Shown here: piece after piece, positions 46,311 through 55,648 of the stretch
Numbering within the stretch: the stretch's first letter is position 1
Layout: every line of letters starts with the position of its first letter
Assembly (NCBI GenBank): GCA_903867225.1
Contig: CAIPQN010000106.1
Span: 1-64,000 of the forward strand
Direction of reading: 5' to 3'
Origin: an uncultured Pseudomonadota bacterium
GTDB taxonomy: Bacteria > Pseudomonadota > Gammaproteobacteria > Methylococcales > Methylomonadaceae
Length of the DNA stretch: 64,000 nucleotides
Notes under the pieces: model-generated
What the model was told of the DNA's origin: nothing
Seen by the model: only the letters and a program-made list of their open reading frames with translations
The model's database searches: none
Program-made: the position numbers and the translations under genes

Positions 46311-47228
46311 ATGACTTTATGGAAAATTTTCACGACAAGCTTTGTGCTTCTCAGCGTCGCTTGTTCAACAACGCAAGTTAAAGAAACAACTGCGCCTAAA
46401 AAAGATACTTTTGAAAATTTTAATCGAGGTATGTATTCATTCAATGAAAATTTAGATAAGGCTATTTTAAAGCCAATTGCGAAAGGTTATATGTGGGCAA
46501 CACCTGATATTGTTGAAAAAGGTGTTACCAATTTTTTTAGTAATATCAATGATATTGGAGTTACGGTGAACGATTTGTTGCAATTTAAAATGACGCAAAG
46601 TGGCATGGATGCAAGTCGTTTTATTGTGAATACAACTGCGGGCGGATTAGGGGTTGTCGATGTTGCTCAAATGATAGATTTGCCAAAACATAATGAAGAT
46701 TTTGGACAAACATTAGGATTTTGGGGCGTTCCCACAGGTGATTTTTTAATGTTGCCATTTGCAGGTCCTAGTTCGCCGCGTGAAATGGCTGGAATGTTAG
46801 GCGATGCACTATTTAATCCATTTAGTTACACATTTTTATTTGGTGGTGGAGTAGCTGTAACTGCTGTAACCACTGGAGTAAGGGCGTTAGATGTCACAAA
46901 CACTCGTGCCACTTTGATGGGGACAGAAAAAATGGTCAATGAAGCGGCATCTGATAAATATAATTTCATCAAAAATGCTTATCAACAACGACGGGAATAC
47001 CTTGTTCACGATGGTAATGTTCCAGCCGAAGATGACATTGATTTGCTTGACGATGATGAATCATCAACACCCACTTCAACTTTAAAAAATTTACCCACAT
47101 CAAAAAATCCTGCTGCGGCTTCAAAATCACCGTCGTCTATCGAACTCAAATTCCAATTTAAAATGGATAGCTTGCCGCCTGTTATCAATAACTCTCGTCG
47201 TTTCTTAGAATTGAGCGCACCTAAATGA
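46311..47228 (+). CDS. mlaA: MlaA/VacJ family outer-membrane lipoprotein
   Basis: A 305-residue lipoprotein with lipobox LLSVAC at about residue 18. The MlaA domain includes FNRGMYSFNENLDKAI, RFIVNTTAGGLGVVDVA and DFGQTLGFWGVPTGDFLMLP followed by GPSSPRE. MlaA removes phospholipid from the outer leaflet of the outer membrane. The final 60 residues are Ser/Thr/Pro/Asp-rich and not conserved. The stop overlaps the pgaB start (ATGA), which ties it to the pga genes; the usual mlaBCDEF genes are not in the window. Confidence 0.92.
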   Translation: MTLWKIFTTSFVLLSVACSTTQVKETTAPKKDTFENFNRGMYSFNENLDKAILKPIAKGYMWATPDIVEKGVTNFFSNINDIGVTVNDLLQFKMTQSGMDASRFIVNTTAGGLGVVDVAQMIDLPKHNEDFGQTLGFWGVPTGDFLMLPFAGPSSPREMAGMLGDALFNPFSYTFLFGGGVAVTAVTTGVRALDVTNTRATLMGTEKMVNEAASDKYNFIKNAYQQRREYLVHDGNVPAEDDIDLLDDDESSTPTSTLKNLPTSKNPAAASKSPSSIELKFQFKMDSLPPVINNSRRFLELSAPK

Positions 47229-49150
47229 ACATGTTTCAAAGTTTCAAATTCGCCATTTTATTATCTCTACTTTTGGCGTTTAGTCCTTTTGCACACAGTA
47301 AAGATGGACACTTTTTAGTTTTAAATTATCACGACATTATTGATGAAGAAGACATCGTTGCACCATTTGACAGAATGGAAGTGAACAAACATTTTTTGGA
47401 AGACCAATTTATTTGGCTGAAAAAAAATGGTTACACCGTTGTTAGCGTTCAAGCTGTTTTAGATGCAGCAGCAGGTAAATCAACATTGCCTGAAAAAGCA
47501 GTTTTACTCACATTCGACGATGGATATTTGAGTTTTTACAGCAAAGTTTTTCCTTTGCTAAAAAAATATCATTATTCTGCAACTGTTGCTTTAGTTGGAA
47601 CATGGATGGACGGAAATGTGACCGCTGATGACCCTGGAAAACCGTTGATGAATTGGGATCAAGTTCGTGAAGTCGCTCAATCGGGCTTGGTCGAAATTGC
47701 TTCGCATACTTACAATTTACACAACGGCATTGTAGGTAATCCACAAGGCAACACACAAGCCGCTGCTGCCACATATTTGTATGATGAACAGATGTTGGTA
47801 TATGAAACCGATGAGCAATATCAAGCTCGCATTCATGCCGCCATGTTTAAAAGTGCCGAATTTATTTTCCAACACGCGGGCATTCGTCCGCGTGTAATAG
47901 TTTGGCCTTATGGTGAATACAATGAAATTTCAATTTCCGAAGCGAAAGCAGCGGGATTTGAAATCACAATGGGATTGGTTGACGGTTTTAATACGCTAGC
48001 AGATTTAGATGTATTACATCGCTTGATTATTGTGGACGACCCAAAAGTTGAAAAATTTGCAGAAATTTTGACAGGTTTGCGTGTGGAACAACATGTTCGT
48101 GCAGCTCATGTTGATATGGATTATTTGTACGATAAAGACGCTGAACAAACTGAAAAAAATATCAGCAGCCTTGTACAACGTATTAAAGATATGCACATAA
48201 ATACCGTGTATTTACAGGCTTTTGCCGATCCTGATGGTGATGGTAATGCGGAAGCGTTATATTTTCCCAATCGGCATTTGCCCGTCAAACAAGATTTATT
48301 TAATCGCGTCGCATGGCAATTGAAAAAACGTGCTGCCGTGAGGGTTTATGCGTGGTTGCCGATGATGGCATACCAAAGTAAAAAAATTGATAAATCATGG
48401 TATGTTCAAGAATGGCGCGACGGTAAAGCTCAAACATCTAGCCATATTTACACACGATTATCGCCATTCAATCCAGAAGCTAGACAATTTGTTGCCGAAA
48501 TTTATGAAGATTTAAGTAAATACTGCAATTTTGACGGCGTACTTTTTCATGATGATGGCATTTTGTCGGATTTTGAAGATGTTTCACCTACTGCGTTAGC
48601 TTATGGCAAACAAGTTTGGGGATTGTCTGATGATGTGAATAAATTACGCGCCACCAGTAAAAGTCGTTTGGAATGGGCAAAGCATAAAACGGAATTGATG
48701 GGGCAATTCACAGATGAATTAACGAATCGTGTCCGTTTTTATCGTCCGTACATTAAAACTGCCCGCAATTTTTATGCACTGCCTTTACTCGAACCCTACA
48801 GCGAAGAATGGTACGCGCAATCATTCAAATCTTTTCTGACGCATTATGATTATGTGGCGATTGAAGCAATGCCATTTATGGAAGAAGCAAAAAATCCCAA
48901 TCAATGGTTTACCAATTTAGTAAAAGCGGCCGCAAAAGAACCCGAAGGATTGAAAAAAACGGTGTTTGAATTACAAACTGTGAATTGGAAGAATCAACAA
49001 AAAATTCCGAGCAGTGTGTTTATTGAACAGCTAAATTTACTAAAAAAATTGGGTGTAAAACACATTGGTTATTACCCTGATAATGTCTATGAAAATCAGC
49101 CAAAATTGGAAGATTTACAACAACATTTTTCGTTGCCAGAGTTGCAATAA
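47225..49150 (+). CDS. pgaB: Poly-beta-1,6-N-acetylglucosamine N-deacetylase PgaB
   Basis: A 641-residue two-domain exopolysaccharide enzyme. A signal peptide (ending near FAHS, residue 21) precedes a CE4 polysaccharide deacetylase domain (about 28-280; YHDI, LLTFDDGYLSF and EIASHTYNLH with the metal-binding Asp and His pair) and a C-terminal glycoside-hydrolase-like PNAG-binding domain (about 295-630; VYAWLPMMAY and GVLFHDDGILSDFED). It deacetylates PNAG in the periplasm for export. Unlike E. coli PgaB, no lipobox Cys is seen. It is followed by pgaC after 3 bases. Confidence 0.93.
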   Translation: MNMFQSFKFAILLSLLLAFSPFAHSKDGHFLVLNYHDIIDEEDIVAPFDRMEVNKHFLEDQFIWLKKNGYTVVSVQAVLDAAAGKSTLPEKAVLLTFDDGYLSFYSKVFPLLKKYHYSATVALVGTWMDGNVTADDPGKPLMNWDQVREVAQSGLVEIASHTYNLHNGIVGNPQGNTQAAAATYLYDEQMLVYETDEQYQARIHAAMFKSAEFIFQHAGIRPRVIVWPYGEYNEISISEAKAAGFEITMGLVDGFNTLADLDVLHRLIIVDDPKVEKFAEILTGLRVEQHVRAAHVDMDYLYDKDAEQTEKNISSLVQRIKDMHINTVYLQAFADPDGDGNAEALYFPNRHLPVKQDLFNRVAWQLKKRAAVRVYAWLPMMAYQSKKIDKSWYVQEWRDGKAQTSSHIYTRLSPFNPEARQFVAEIYEDLSKYCNFDGVLFHDDGILSDFEDVSPTALAYGKQVWGLSDDVNKLRATSKSRLEWAKHKTELMGQFTDELTNRVRFYRPYIKTARNFYALPLLEPYSEEWYAQSFKSFLTHYDYVAIEAMPFMEEAKNPNQWFTNLVKAAAKEPEGLKKTVFELQTVNWKNQQKIPSSVFIEQLNLLKKLGVKHIGYYPDNVYENQPKLEDLQQHFSLPELQ

Positions 49151-49153
49151 GTT

Positions 49154-50461
49154 ATGACTTTTTTACCTTTTGAAATTTTTCAATCTTGGCAAAATTTTAT
49201 GATGTGGTGGTCGCCAATCGATAAATCTATCGAAGAATTTATTTATTATTACCCGCTTTTTATGGCTTACATTTGGATGTTTGGCGCAATTATTTTTTGT
49301 TTGCGTTACGAATGGCATAAATCCAAATCGCCATTTAAAAATGAGGACAATTTGCCAATGGTTTCAATTTTAATTCCCTGTTACAACGAAGGTGAAAACG
49401 TTCGGGAAACGATTGGTATTTTGGAACAACAGCATTATAAAAATTTTGAAATCATTGCGATTAACGACGGTAGTAAAGATAACACGCTCGAAATTTTGCA
49501 TGAACTAGCTACGAAATATGAAAATTTGCGCGTAGTAAATTTGGCGACAAATCAAGGCAAAGCAATGGGGTTGAGAACCGCAGCATTGTTGGCAAAAAGC
49601 GAGATTTTAGTTTGCATTGATGGCGATGCGTTATTGTCGCCTGATGCGGTTGGTTGGATGGTACGGCATTTTATTGAAAATCCAAACGTTGGTGCCGTCA
49701 CAGGAAATCCACGCATTCGTAATCGTTCTACTTTACTCGGACGTATTCAGGTCGGTGAATTTTCAGCGATTGTTGGAATGATTAAACGGGCGCAACGTTC
49801 TTATGGAAAAGTGTTCACGGTTTCAGGTGTTATCGCCGCATTTCGCAAAACTGCGTTGCACAACGTCGGTTATTGGAGCAACGACATGATTACCGAAGAC
49901 ATCGACATCAGTTGGAAATTACAGCTAGCAGGTTGGACGATTCGTTTTGAGCCGAATGCACTTTGTTGGGTGTTGATGCCCGAAACGTTAAACGGTTTAT
50001 GGAAGCAGCGTGTGCGTTGGTCGCAAGGTGGAAGCGAAGTTTTGCTACGTTATTTTCGAGATTTATTTCGATGGTCGGCGCGTGGAATGTGGTTGCTCTA
50101 TGTTGAATGTTTAATCAGTGTGACGTGGGCATTTTTGATTTTGTGTCATTTGCTTTTTGCACCAATGGAATTTTTGACTTCAACAGCCAATGAATCTTTG
50201 CATGATTTAAGCCCAAGCTGGACAAGTATGCTGCTGAGTGTAACGTGTTTGTTGCAATTTGGTGTTAGCCTAGCAATTGATTCACGCTATGAATCACAAA
50301 CAGGCGGCATCGGACGATATTATTATTGGATGGTTTGGTATCCAATTGTGTATTGGCTAATGAATGTCGGCACAACCATTGTTGGAACCATTCGCGCAAT
50401 CAAGAAAAAACGCGGACAACGCGCCGTTTGGGTCACTGTAGATAGAGGCTTGCGCGAATGA
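49154..50461 (+). CDS. pgaC: PNAG synthase glycosyltransferase PgaC
   Basis: A 435-residue processive GT2 glycosyltransferase in the inner membrane. One N-terminal membrane segment, a catalytic domain with ILIPCYNEGENV, VCIDGDALLSPDA (DxD-type), EDIDISWKLQLAG and the processive QRVRWSQGG motif, then three or four C-terminal membrane helices. It polymerises UDP-GlcNAc. In E. coli, PgaC and PgaD together bind c-di-GMP to become active. It overlaps pgaD by 4 bases. Confidence 0.95.
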   Translation: MTFLPFEIFQSWQNFMMWWSPIDKSIEEFIYYYPLFMAYIWMFGAIIFCLRYEWHKSKSPFKNEDNLPMVSILIPCYNEGENVRETIGILEQQHYKNFEIIAINDGSKDNTLEILHELATKYENLRVVNLATNQGKAMGLRTAALLAKSEILVCIDGDALLSPDAVGWMVRHFIENPNVGAVTGNPRIRNRSTLLGRIQVGEFSAIVGMIKRAQRSYGKVFTVSGVIAAFRKTALHNVGYWSNDMITEDIDISWKLQLAGWTIRFEPNALCWVLMPETLNGLWKQRVRWSQGGSEVLLRYFRDLFRWSARGMWLLYVECLISVTWAFLILCHLLFAPMEFLTSTANESLHDLSPSWTSMLLSVTCLLQFGVSLAIDSRYESQTGGIGRYYYWMVWYPIVYWLMNVGTTIVGTIRAIKKKRGQRAVWVTVDRGLRE

Positions 50462-50889
50462 AACAGTACATCATTAACGCTCCGCAATTACAGAGTCTGT
50501 CGAAACGCCTGAGTAGCTTTACCGTAATCGTTATTTGTTGGGTGATGTGGGGTTATTTGCTCTATCCTATTATCACTGTGATTAACTGGGTTCGTGGTGA
50601 TTTCACGGTAATTAACGAAATGCGCTGGTTCGGTGGTTATAAAAGCCTGTTAGATTTACTTGAAATTTACGTTGGCACTTTGATGATTTTAAGTATTGTG
50701 TGGATTGCGTGGATTTTGTTACGAAAACTGCGCCGACAACGAGTTCTACCTGCCGCCGAAAAATGTGTGACAGATGAGGAAATTGCGACATTTTATCAGA
50801 TTGATACAGAGCAAATTTTTCATTTTCGGAAACAGCAAAATGTGACGGTTTTTTTTGATAGCAATGGAAAAATCGTTGATTTGAAGTAA
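50458..50889 (+). CDS. pgaD: PgaD, accessory subunit of PNAG synthase
   Basis: A 143-residue membrane protein with two helices (about 23-45 and 68-95) and a soluble C-terminus, matching PgaD by size, by place after pgaC and by the segment WVMWGYLLYPIIT. In E. coli it combines with PgaC in c-di-GMP binding. The start overlaps pgaC by ATGA. Confidence 0.88.
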   Translation: MKQYIINAPQLQSLSKRLSSFTVIVICWVMWGYLLYPIITVINWVRGDFTVINEMRWFGGYKSLLDLLEIYVGTLMILSIVWIAWILLRKLRRQRVLPAAEKCVTDEEIATFYQIDTEQIFHFRKQQNVTVFFDSNGKIVDLK

Positions 50890-50923
50890 AAACTACATCA
50901 ATAATATCAAGGAGAAAGAAGTA

Positions 50924-51289
50924 ATGATTACAATTCTATTAGTTGACGATGACAACCTTAACCGCGATATGTTGACACAACATTTGAAGCGTAAAAATTA
51001 TACAGTCATTACAGCCGTTAATGGTTCGGAAGCGGTTGAAATAGCAGAAAAAGAACTTCCAAACCTTATTTTAATGGATATGAATATGCCGATGATGGAT
51101 GGATTGGAAGCGACTCGCCAAATCAAAAAAAATCCTTTAACAACCCACATTCCAATTATTATTTTGTCAGGACATGACATGCCATCGTATGTAGCTCAAG
51201 CCATTGCAGGTGGCAGTGATGATTACGATACAAAGCCTGTCAATTTTGAACGGTTGTTCGGAAAAATTCAGGCTATTTTGAAAAAATAA
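50924..51289 (+). CDS. Stand-alone response-regulator receiver (CheY-like)
   Basis: A 121-residue receiver domain with acidic pair VDDDN, phospho-accepting Asp in ILMDMNMPMMDG (about residue 52), the conserved Ser in IILSGH and Lys in DYDTKPV. There is no output domain. AAGGAG precedes the ATG. It lies 34 bases after pgaD on the same strand, so it probably belongs to the pga operon. Its partner kinase is not in view. The stop abuts the stop of the converging emrB gene. Confidence 0.92.
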   Translation: MITILLVDDDNLNRDMLTQHLKRKNYTVITAVNGSEAVEIAEKELPNLILMDMNMPMMDGLEATRQIKKNPLTTHIPIIILSGHDMPSYVAQAIAGGSDDYDTKPVNFERLFGKIQAILKK

Positions 51290-52807
51290 TCAATGCGCTG
51301 CTGTTGCATTTTTATCTGTGCCGACTTTGCTCAAAAGCGGCACGAGCAACACAGCAAAAAAGAAAATAAACGAAATAATTTGAAATAAATTATTAAACGT
51401 CATCACTTCAGCTTCACGCCACGCTAAATTCGTCAAACGTGCCAACTCGATTTGCGTTAAATGTTGTCCGATTTCATCAGTTGCACTAATCGATTCACGC
51501 AATCCCGCATAATGCGATTTGTTTAATATCAGCATTAACGTATTCGCCACCGCTAATCCCATCGCACCACCTAAATTACGCATTAAATTGTATAAACCGC
51601 TGGCATTTTTTACTTCTTCAATCGGTAATAAACCTAATGCTAACGTGTTAATCGGTAAAAAACACAACATCAACGCACTTCCACGAATCGCTTGTGGTAA
51701 AAAGAATTCCCAATAACCCGATTCCGCTGTCAGATTTCCGTTTAACCATGAACCTAAACCAAACAAACTCATTCCTAAACACAGCATTAAACGTAAATCG
51801 ATTTTCTTTTCGAGAGGACCTGCAATAAATGCAGATACCAACTGAAACAGCCCGACAACCATTAAATAATAACCAATCTGTAAACTGTTTAAGCCCTTCA
51901 CGCTTCCTAAATAAATCGGCGTTAAATAAATAATTGTATAAAGCCCAATTCCCAAAACAAAACTAAACGCACACCCAATCGCAAAGTTACGATTTCGAAA
52001 CGCATACAAATCAATAATTGCGTGCGGATTCGTCAACTCCCACCAAAACATCGCCGTGCCACTTATTGCCGCCACAACACTTAACATTAAAATCAAATCA
52101 TCTTCAAACCACTGATCGCGTGCGCCTTCTTCGAGAACATATTGCAAACTGCCTAAAAAAATTGCAATCAATGCAATGCCGATAAAATCAATTTTTTTGA
52201 GCAAATCCCAATTTGGTTTATCAATGTCTAAAAACGTAAACACCATAAAACAAACGATAAAACCTGGAATGATGTTGATTAAAAATAATAATTGCCAACT
52301 ATAGGCATCGGTTAAATAGCCACCAAAAACAGGACCGATCGTTGGAGCCATCGTGACAATTAAACCCAAAACAATACTCATCGTCGGTTGTAATCGGGGC
52401 GGAAACAAAATGAAAATAATCGTAAATGTCATCGGAATCATCGCGCCACCGAAAAAACCTTGAATGCAACGAAATACAATCATCGACGGCAAATTCCACG
52501 CAAACGCACAAGCTAAACTCGACAACGTAAATCCGCCCGCTGACAAAACATACAAATAGCGCGTGGAAAAAACGCGCCCCAGCCAACCCGATAACGGAAT
52601 AATGATAACTTCGGCGATTAAATACGACGTTTGTACCCACGCAATTTCATCTTGCGTTGCGGATAAACCCGCTTGAATTTCTTGCAATGAACTGGCGACA
52701 ATTTGAATGTCTAACACCGCCATAAACACGCCAATCGCCATGCTGAAAAAGCCAATCCATTCGCCTGTCGTTAAAATGCGTTCGCCTCTTTCATTAACAG
52801 CGGTCAT
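51290..52807 (-). CDS. emrB: DHA2-family multidrug exporter (EmrB-like)
   Basis: A 505-residue major-facilitator protein with 14 predicted membrane helices. It has the DHA2 signature near helix 1-2 (GVFMAVLDIQIVASSL) and helix 5 motif C region (GPVFGGYLTD). It exports drugs or organic anions with proton exchange, working with an EmrA adaptor and a TolC channel. Its start overlaps emrA by 4 bases, and the tolC-like gene is divergent upstream, giving a full tripartite set. Confidence 0.92.
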   Translation of the reverse strand: MTAVNERGERILTTGEWIGFFSMAIGVFMAVLDIQIVASSLQEIQAGLSATQDEIAWVQTSYLIAEVIIIPLSGWLGRVFSTRYLYVLSAGGFTLSSLACAFAWNLPSMIVFRCIQGFFGGAMIPMTFTIIFILFPPRLQPTMSIVLGLIVTMAPTIGPVFGGYLTDAYSWQLLFLINIIPGFIVCFMVFTFLDIDKPNWDLLKKIDFIGIALIAIFLGSLQYVLEEGARDQWFEDDLILMLSVVAAISGTAMFWWELTNPHAIIDLYAFRNRNFAIGCAFSFVLGIGLYTIIYLTPIYLGSVKGLNSLQIGYYLMVVGLFQLVSAFIAGPLEKKIDLRLMLCLGMSLFGLGSWLNGNLTAESGYWEFFLPQAIRGSALMLCFLPINTLALGLLPIEEVKNASGLYNLMRNLGGAMGLAVANTLMLILNKSHYAGLRESISATDEIGQHLTQIELARLTNLAWREAEVMTFNNLFQIISFIFFFAVLLVPLLSKVGTDKNATAAH

Positions 52808-53826
52808 AGCGGTTTCACTTGCACTTTTACAGTTGTAGATAAACCTGATTTGAGTAACGCCGTATTTTCATTGGCATCAAAAACTATTTTCACAGGTACA
52901 CGACGCACGATTTTAGTAAAATTTCCCGTCGCATTTTCAGCAGGTAAAAGACTAAATTCCGAACCACTTGCAGGTGAAAAACTTTCGACTTTTCCTGTGA
53001 AATGGATGTTCGGATACGCATCAACATGAATTTTAACGGGTTGCCCAATTTTCATATTTTCGATTTGAGTTTCTTTAAAATTGGCTTCTGCCCAAATTTT
53101 TTGTGTTTCAAGCAAATACGCTAAATTTGTTCCTGCTTGCACAAACGCGCCAAGTTGCACACCACGATGCCCAATTACGCCGTCGAATGGCGCACGAATG
53201 TTGGTATTTTCTAAATCAATTTTTGCCAACGCGACTTGCGCTTGTGCTTGTTTTACACGCGCTTGCGCTTGTTCAATTTCATGTTCAAAACTGGAAATTT
53301 GTTTATGTTGCGCCGCCACAGTCGATTTTGAACCTTGTAATTGCGCCGTTGTTTCTCTGGATTGCGAAAGCATTTTATCGAGCATTTGCGCGGGAGCCGC
53401 GCCACTTTCAACTAAGTGCATAAATCGCTGCAAATCTTTTTCAACATTATGTTGCCGCGCTTCAACCGCCGAAACATCGGCATTTGCCGTGGCAACATGC
53501 GCGTGTTGCGTATTTTTAGCCGCTTGCACACGCGCAATATCTGCTTGTGCTTCAATCACTTTTGCCTGTGCTAAATCGAGTTTGGCTTGATAATCGCGGT
53601 CATCAATCACAGCAACAATTTCACCTTGTTTTACACTTTGATTATCATCAATTCGCAAATCGGTAATGTAACCCGCTACTTTTGGTGTAATCAAAACGCT
53701 GTTGGTTTTTAAATAGGCGTTATCGGTGCTTTCGTAATGTTGGCGTTCTTCAAACCATGAAAAACCCGCCCAAGCCGCGTAAGCCAGTGCTGAAACTAAA
53801 AAAGAAAATATAATAAGACGCTTCAT
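52804..53826 (-). CDS. emrA: Membrane-fusion (HlyD/EmrA family) protein
   Basis: A 340-residue periplasmic adaptor: an N-terminal membrane anchor (about 5-20), a barrel/lipoyl region beginning YESTDNAYLKTNSVLITPKV, a long alpha-hairpin (about 80-185), the second lipoyl half with NTNIRAPFDGVIG and a C-terminal beta-barrel. It bridges EmrB and the outer-membrane channel. Overlap with emrB and divergence from the tolC-like gene support a single system. Confidence 0.92.
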   Translation of the reverse strand: MKRLIIFSFLVSALAYAAWAGFSWFEERQHYESTDNAYLKTNSVLITPKVAGYITDLRIDDNQSVKQGEIVAVIDDRDYQAKLDLAQAKVIEAQADIARVQAAKNTQHAHVATANADVSAVEARQHNVEKDLQRFMHLVESGAAPAQMLDKMLSQSRETTAQLQGSKSTVAAQHKQISSFEHEIEQAQARVKQAQAQVALAKIDLENTNIRAPFDGVIGHRGVQLGAFVQAGTNLAYLLETQKIWAEANFKETQIENMKIGQPVKIHVDAYPNIHFTGKVESFSPASGSEFSLLPAENATGNFTKIVRRVPVKIVFDANENTALLKSGLSTTVKVQVKPL

Positions 53827-53902
53827 AAATCTGCCACTGATGTTAAATTTGCTTTATTCTAACCGAATGCACAACTTACTCACTCACGGTAATTCCAACT
53901 TA

Positions 53903-55174
53903 ATGACACATTTAAAATTTTCCTTCACATTTTATTTATTATTCACAATCAATGCTCACGCTGAAACATTAGACGATGCGTGGGCAACCGCATTAAATAC
54001 CAATCATCAAATTAAAGCCGCACAAGCCAACACAGATGTTTCACAAGAACAATTACAAGCGGCGGAAGGTCAGAATTTACCCGATTTGAACGTCGGTTCA
54101 AGTTACACGCAATACAATGAAACGCCGTCAGCAAAAACCAATATTGGTGGAAAGTCAGCCCAATTTGCAATGCAACAAGATGGCAGTGTTCGAGCGCAAG
54201 CAATGGCAAGTTTGCCAATTTACACTAGCGGCAAAATCACTCATAACATCAATGCGGCACAAGCCAATTTAGATGCAACGCAAGCCAACGAAAAAGTCGC
54301 CGCATTGAATTTAAAAATGCAGGTTGCTGACAGTTACGTTGCCGTTTTACGTTTGGAAGATGCGGTGCAAGTCGCCCAAAGTCATATTCAAAGTTTAGAA
54401 AGTCATGCCAAAGATGTGAAAAATTTGTTTGAACAAGGTGTGGTAGCGAAAAATGATGTGTTGGCAGCGGATGTTGAATTACTGAATGCAAAACAACTTT
54501 TGTTACAAGCTGCAAACGTTTATGACAATGCCAAAGCGCGTTATAACCAGTTATTAACTCGCCAGTTAACAGCAAAAGTAGAACTCGCTAAAAATTTTCC
54601 TGAACCATTAAAAACAACGTTAGAAAATTTAAATCAAAGCGCGTTAAATCAACGTCCTGAATTATTAGTTTTGAATGAACAAATCGAAGCGTTACATGAA
54701 CAAATGCAAGCCATGAAGGCTAATTTAATGCCGCAAGTTGCCTTGAATGGGGGTTATCAATATCAACAAAACCGTTATCAGGCTTACGAAGGTTTGTGGC
54801 AGGCAAATGTGGGTGTGGATTGGAAATTATACGACGGCAGCACAAATCACAAAGGCGAAGCGTTAGAAAAACAAGCACTAGCTTTAAAAGAACAACATGA
54901 AGAATTATCGGGACAGATTTTATTGGAAGTTCGTCAAATTTGGTTAGATACGCAAGAAGCACAACAACGTTTACAAGTCGCGAAACAAGCGATTATGCAA
55001 GCGGATGAAAATTTGAAAGTGTCTACAGACCGCTATCAACAAGGTTTAGCAACACATACGGAAGTCATTCAAGCCGAAGATTTACGAACGAGAACACACA
55101 ATAATTTAAACAATGCGACGTATGATGTTGCGTTAGCGACTTTGCGATTGAAACGTGCAACGGGTAGTTTTTAA
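53903..55174 (+). CDS. TolC-family outer-membrane channel
   Basis: A 423-residue outer-membrane efflux protein. ATG 53903 gives a signal peptide ending NAHA-ETL, followed by two OEP repeats (about 20-215 and 225-415) rich in long coiled helices, as in TolC. In-frame sequence upstream to 53840 is non-homologous. It is divergent from emrA, so shared promoter sequences must lie in 53827-53902. It supplies the outer-membrane exit for EmrAB-type export. Confidence 0.9.
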   Translation: MTHLKFSFTFYLLFTINAHAETLDDAWATALNTNHQIKAAQANTDVSQEQLQAAEGQNLPDLNVGSSYTQYNETPSAKTNIGGKSAQFAMQQDGSVRAQAMASLPIYTSGKITHNINAAQANLDATQANEKVAALNLKMQVADSYVAVLRLEDAVQVAQSHIQSLESHAKDVKNLFEQGVVAKNDVLAADVELLNAKQLLLQAANVYDNAKARYNQLLTRQLTAKVELAKNFPEPLKTTLENLNQSALNQRPELLVLNEQIEALHEQMQAMKANLMPQVALNGGYQYQQNRYQAYEGLWQANVGVDWKLYDGSTNHKGEALEKQALALKEQHEELSGQILLEVRQIWLDTQEAQQRLQVAKQAIMQADENLKVSTDRYQQGLATHTEVIQAEDLRTRTHNNLNNATYDVALATLRLKRATGSF

Positions 55175-55190
55175 CTTTATGACAAACACA

Positions 55191-55226
55191 AAAAAGCCGC
55201 CGATTCTTACGAAACAGCGGCTTTTT
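55191..55226. terminator. Bidirectional terminator between the tolC-like gene and csp
   Basis: Stem AAAAAGCCGC / GCGGCTTTTT (55191-55200 with 55217-55226), 16-base loop, with A- and T-runs on both sides, between two convergent genes. Confidence 0.85.
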
Positions 55227-55239
55227 CATCTTACAAGAT

Positions 55240-55440
55240 TTAGACTAAAGTAACGTCTTCAGCTTGTGGACCTTTTTGACCTTGTGTCACTGTGAATTGG
55301 ACTTTTTGTCCTTCATCTAATGATTTGAAGCCTGATCCAGCGATGTTACGGAAGTGGACGAATACATCTGGACCACTTTCTTGTTGAATGAAACCGAAAC
55401 CTTTTTCAGCATTGAACCACTTAACTGTACCTGTTGCCAT
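55240..55440 (-). CDS. Cold-shock protein, CspA family
   Basis: A 66-residue cold-shock domain with both RNA-binding motifs: [15 protein letters not shown] (RNP1 KGFGFI) and VFVHF (RNP2). These proteins bind single-stranded RNA/DNA and act as RNA chaperones. A sigma-70 promoter lies about 150 bases upstream, giving a long leader typical of cspA-type thermoregulated mRNAs. It ends just before a strong terminator, so it is monocistronic. Confidence 0.95.
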   Translation of the reverse strand: MATGTVKWFNAEKGFGFIQQESGPDVFVHFRNIAGSGFKSLDEGQKVQFTVTQGQKGPQAEDVTLV

Positions 55441-55592
55441 TTTTGTAGCCTTTTAAAAATTTGAAATGTAAATCCCTTTCGGGGGTGGAGCTGTGAAATT
55501 AAAGATTACTTCATGGTTTAAACAGGACGAGCGGTACAACTAAAACTTCGTAGAGATAAGCATAACGGTAAATCTATTTCGAGCTGGCTGTG

Positions 55593-55621
55593 ATTTTATA
55601 GACGCACCCTAGATAAGTCAA
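55593..55621 (-). promoter_or_regulatory. Sigma-70 promoter of csp with a leader of about 145 bases
   Basis: On the minus strand TTGACT (55616-55621) and TAAAAT (55593-55598) are separated by exactly 17 bases. Transcription would start near 55586, which leaves a 5' leader of about 145 bases before ATG 55440, close to the long leader of E. coli cspA. Confidence 0.6.
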
Positions 55622-55648
55622 TGAATTTTCTATGACAAATATGTGTCA

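Noticed and set aside
53081-53590. A Cys-rich 169-codon frame on the plus strand
   Set aside because: It lies fully antisense to emrA; the Cys/Ala pattern is the reverse of Gln/Ala-rich coiled-coil codons.
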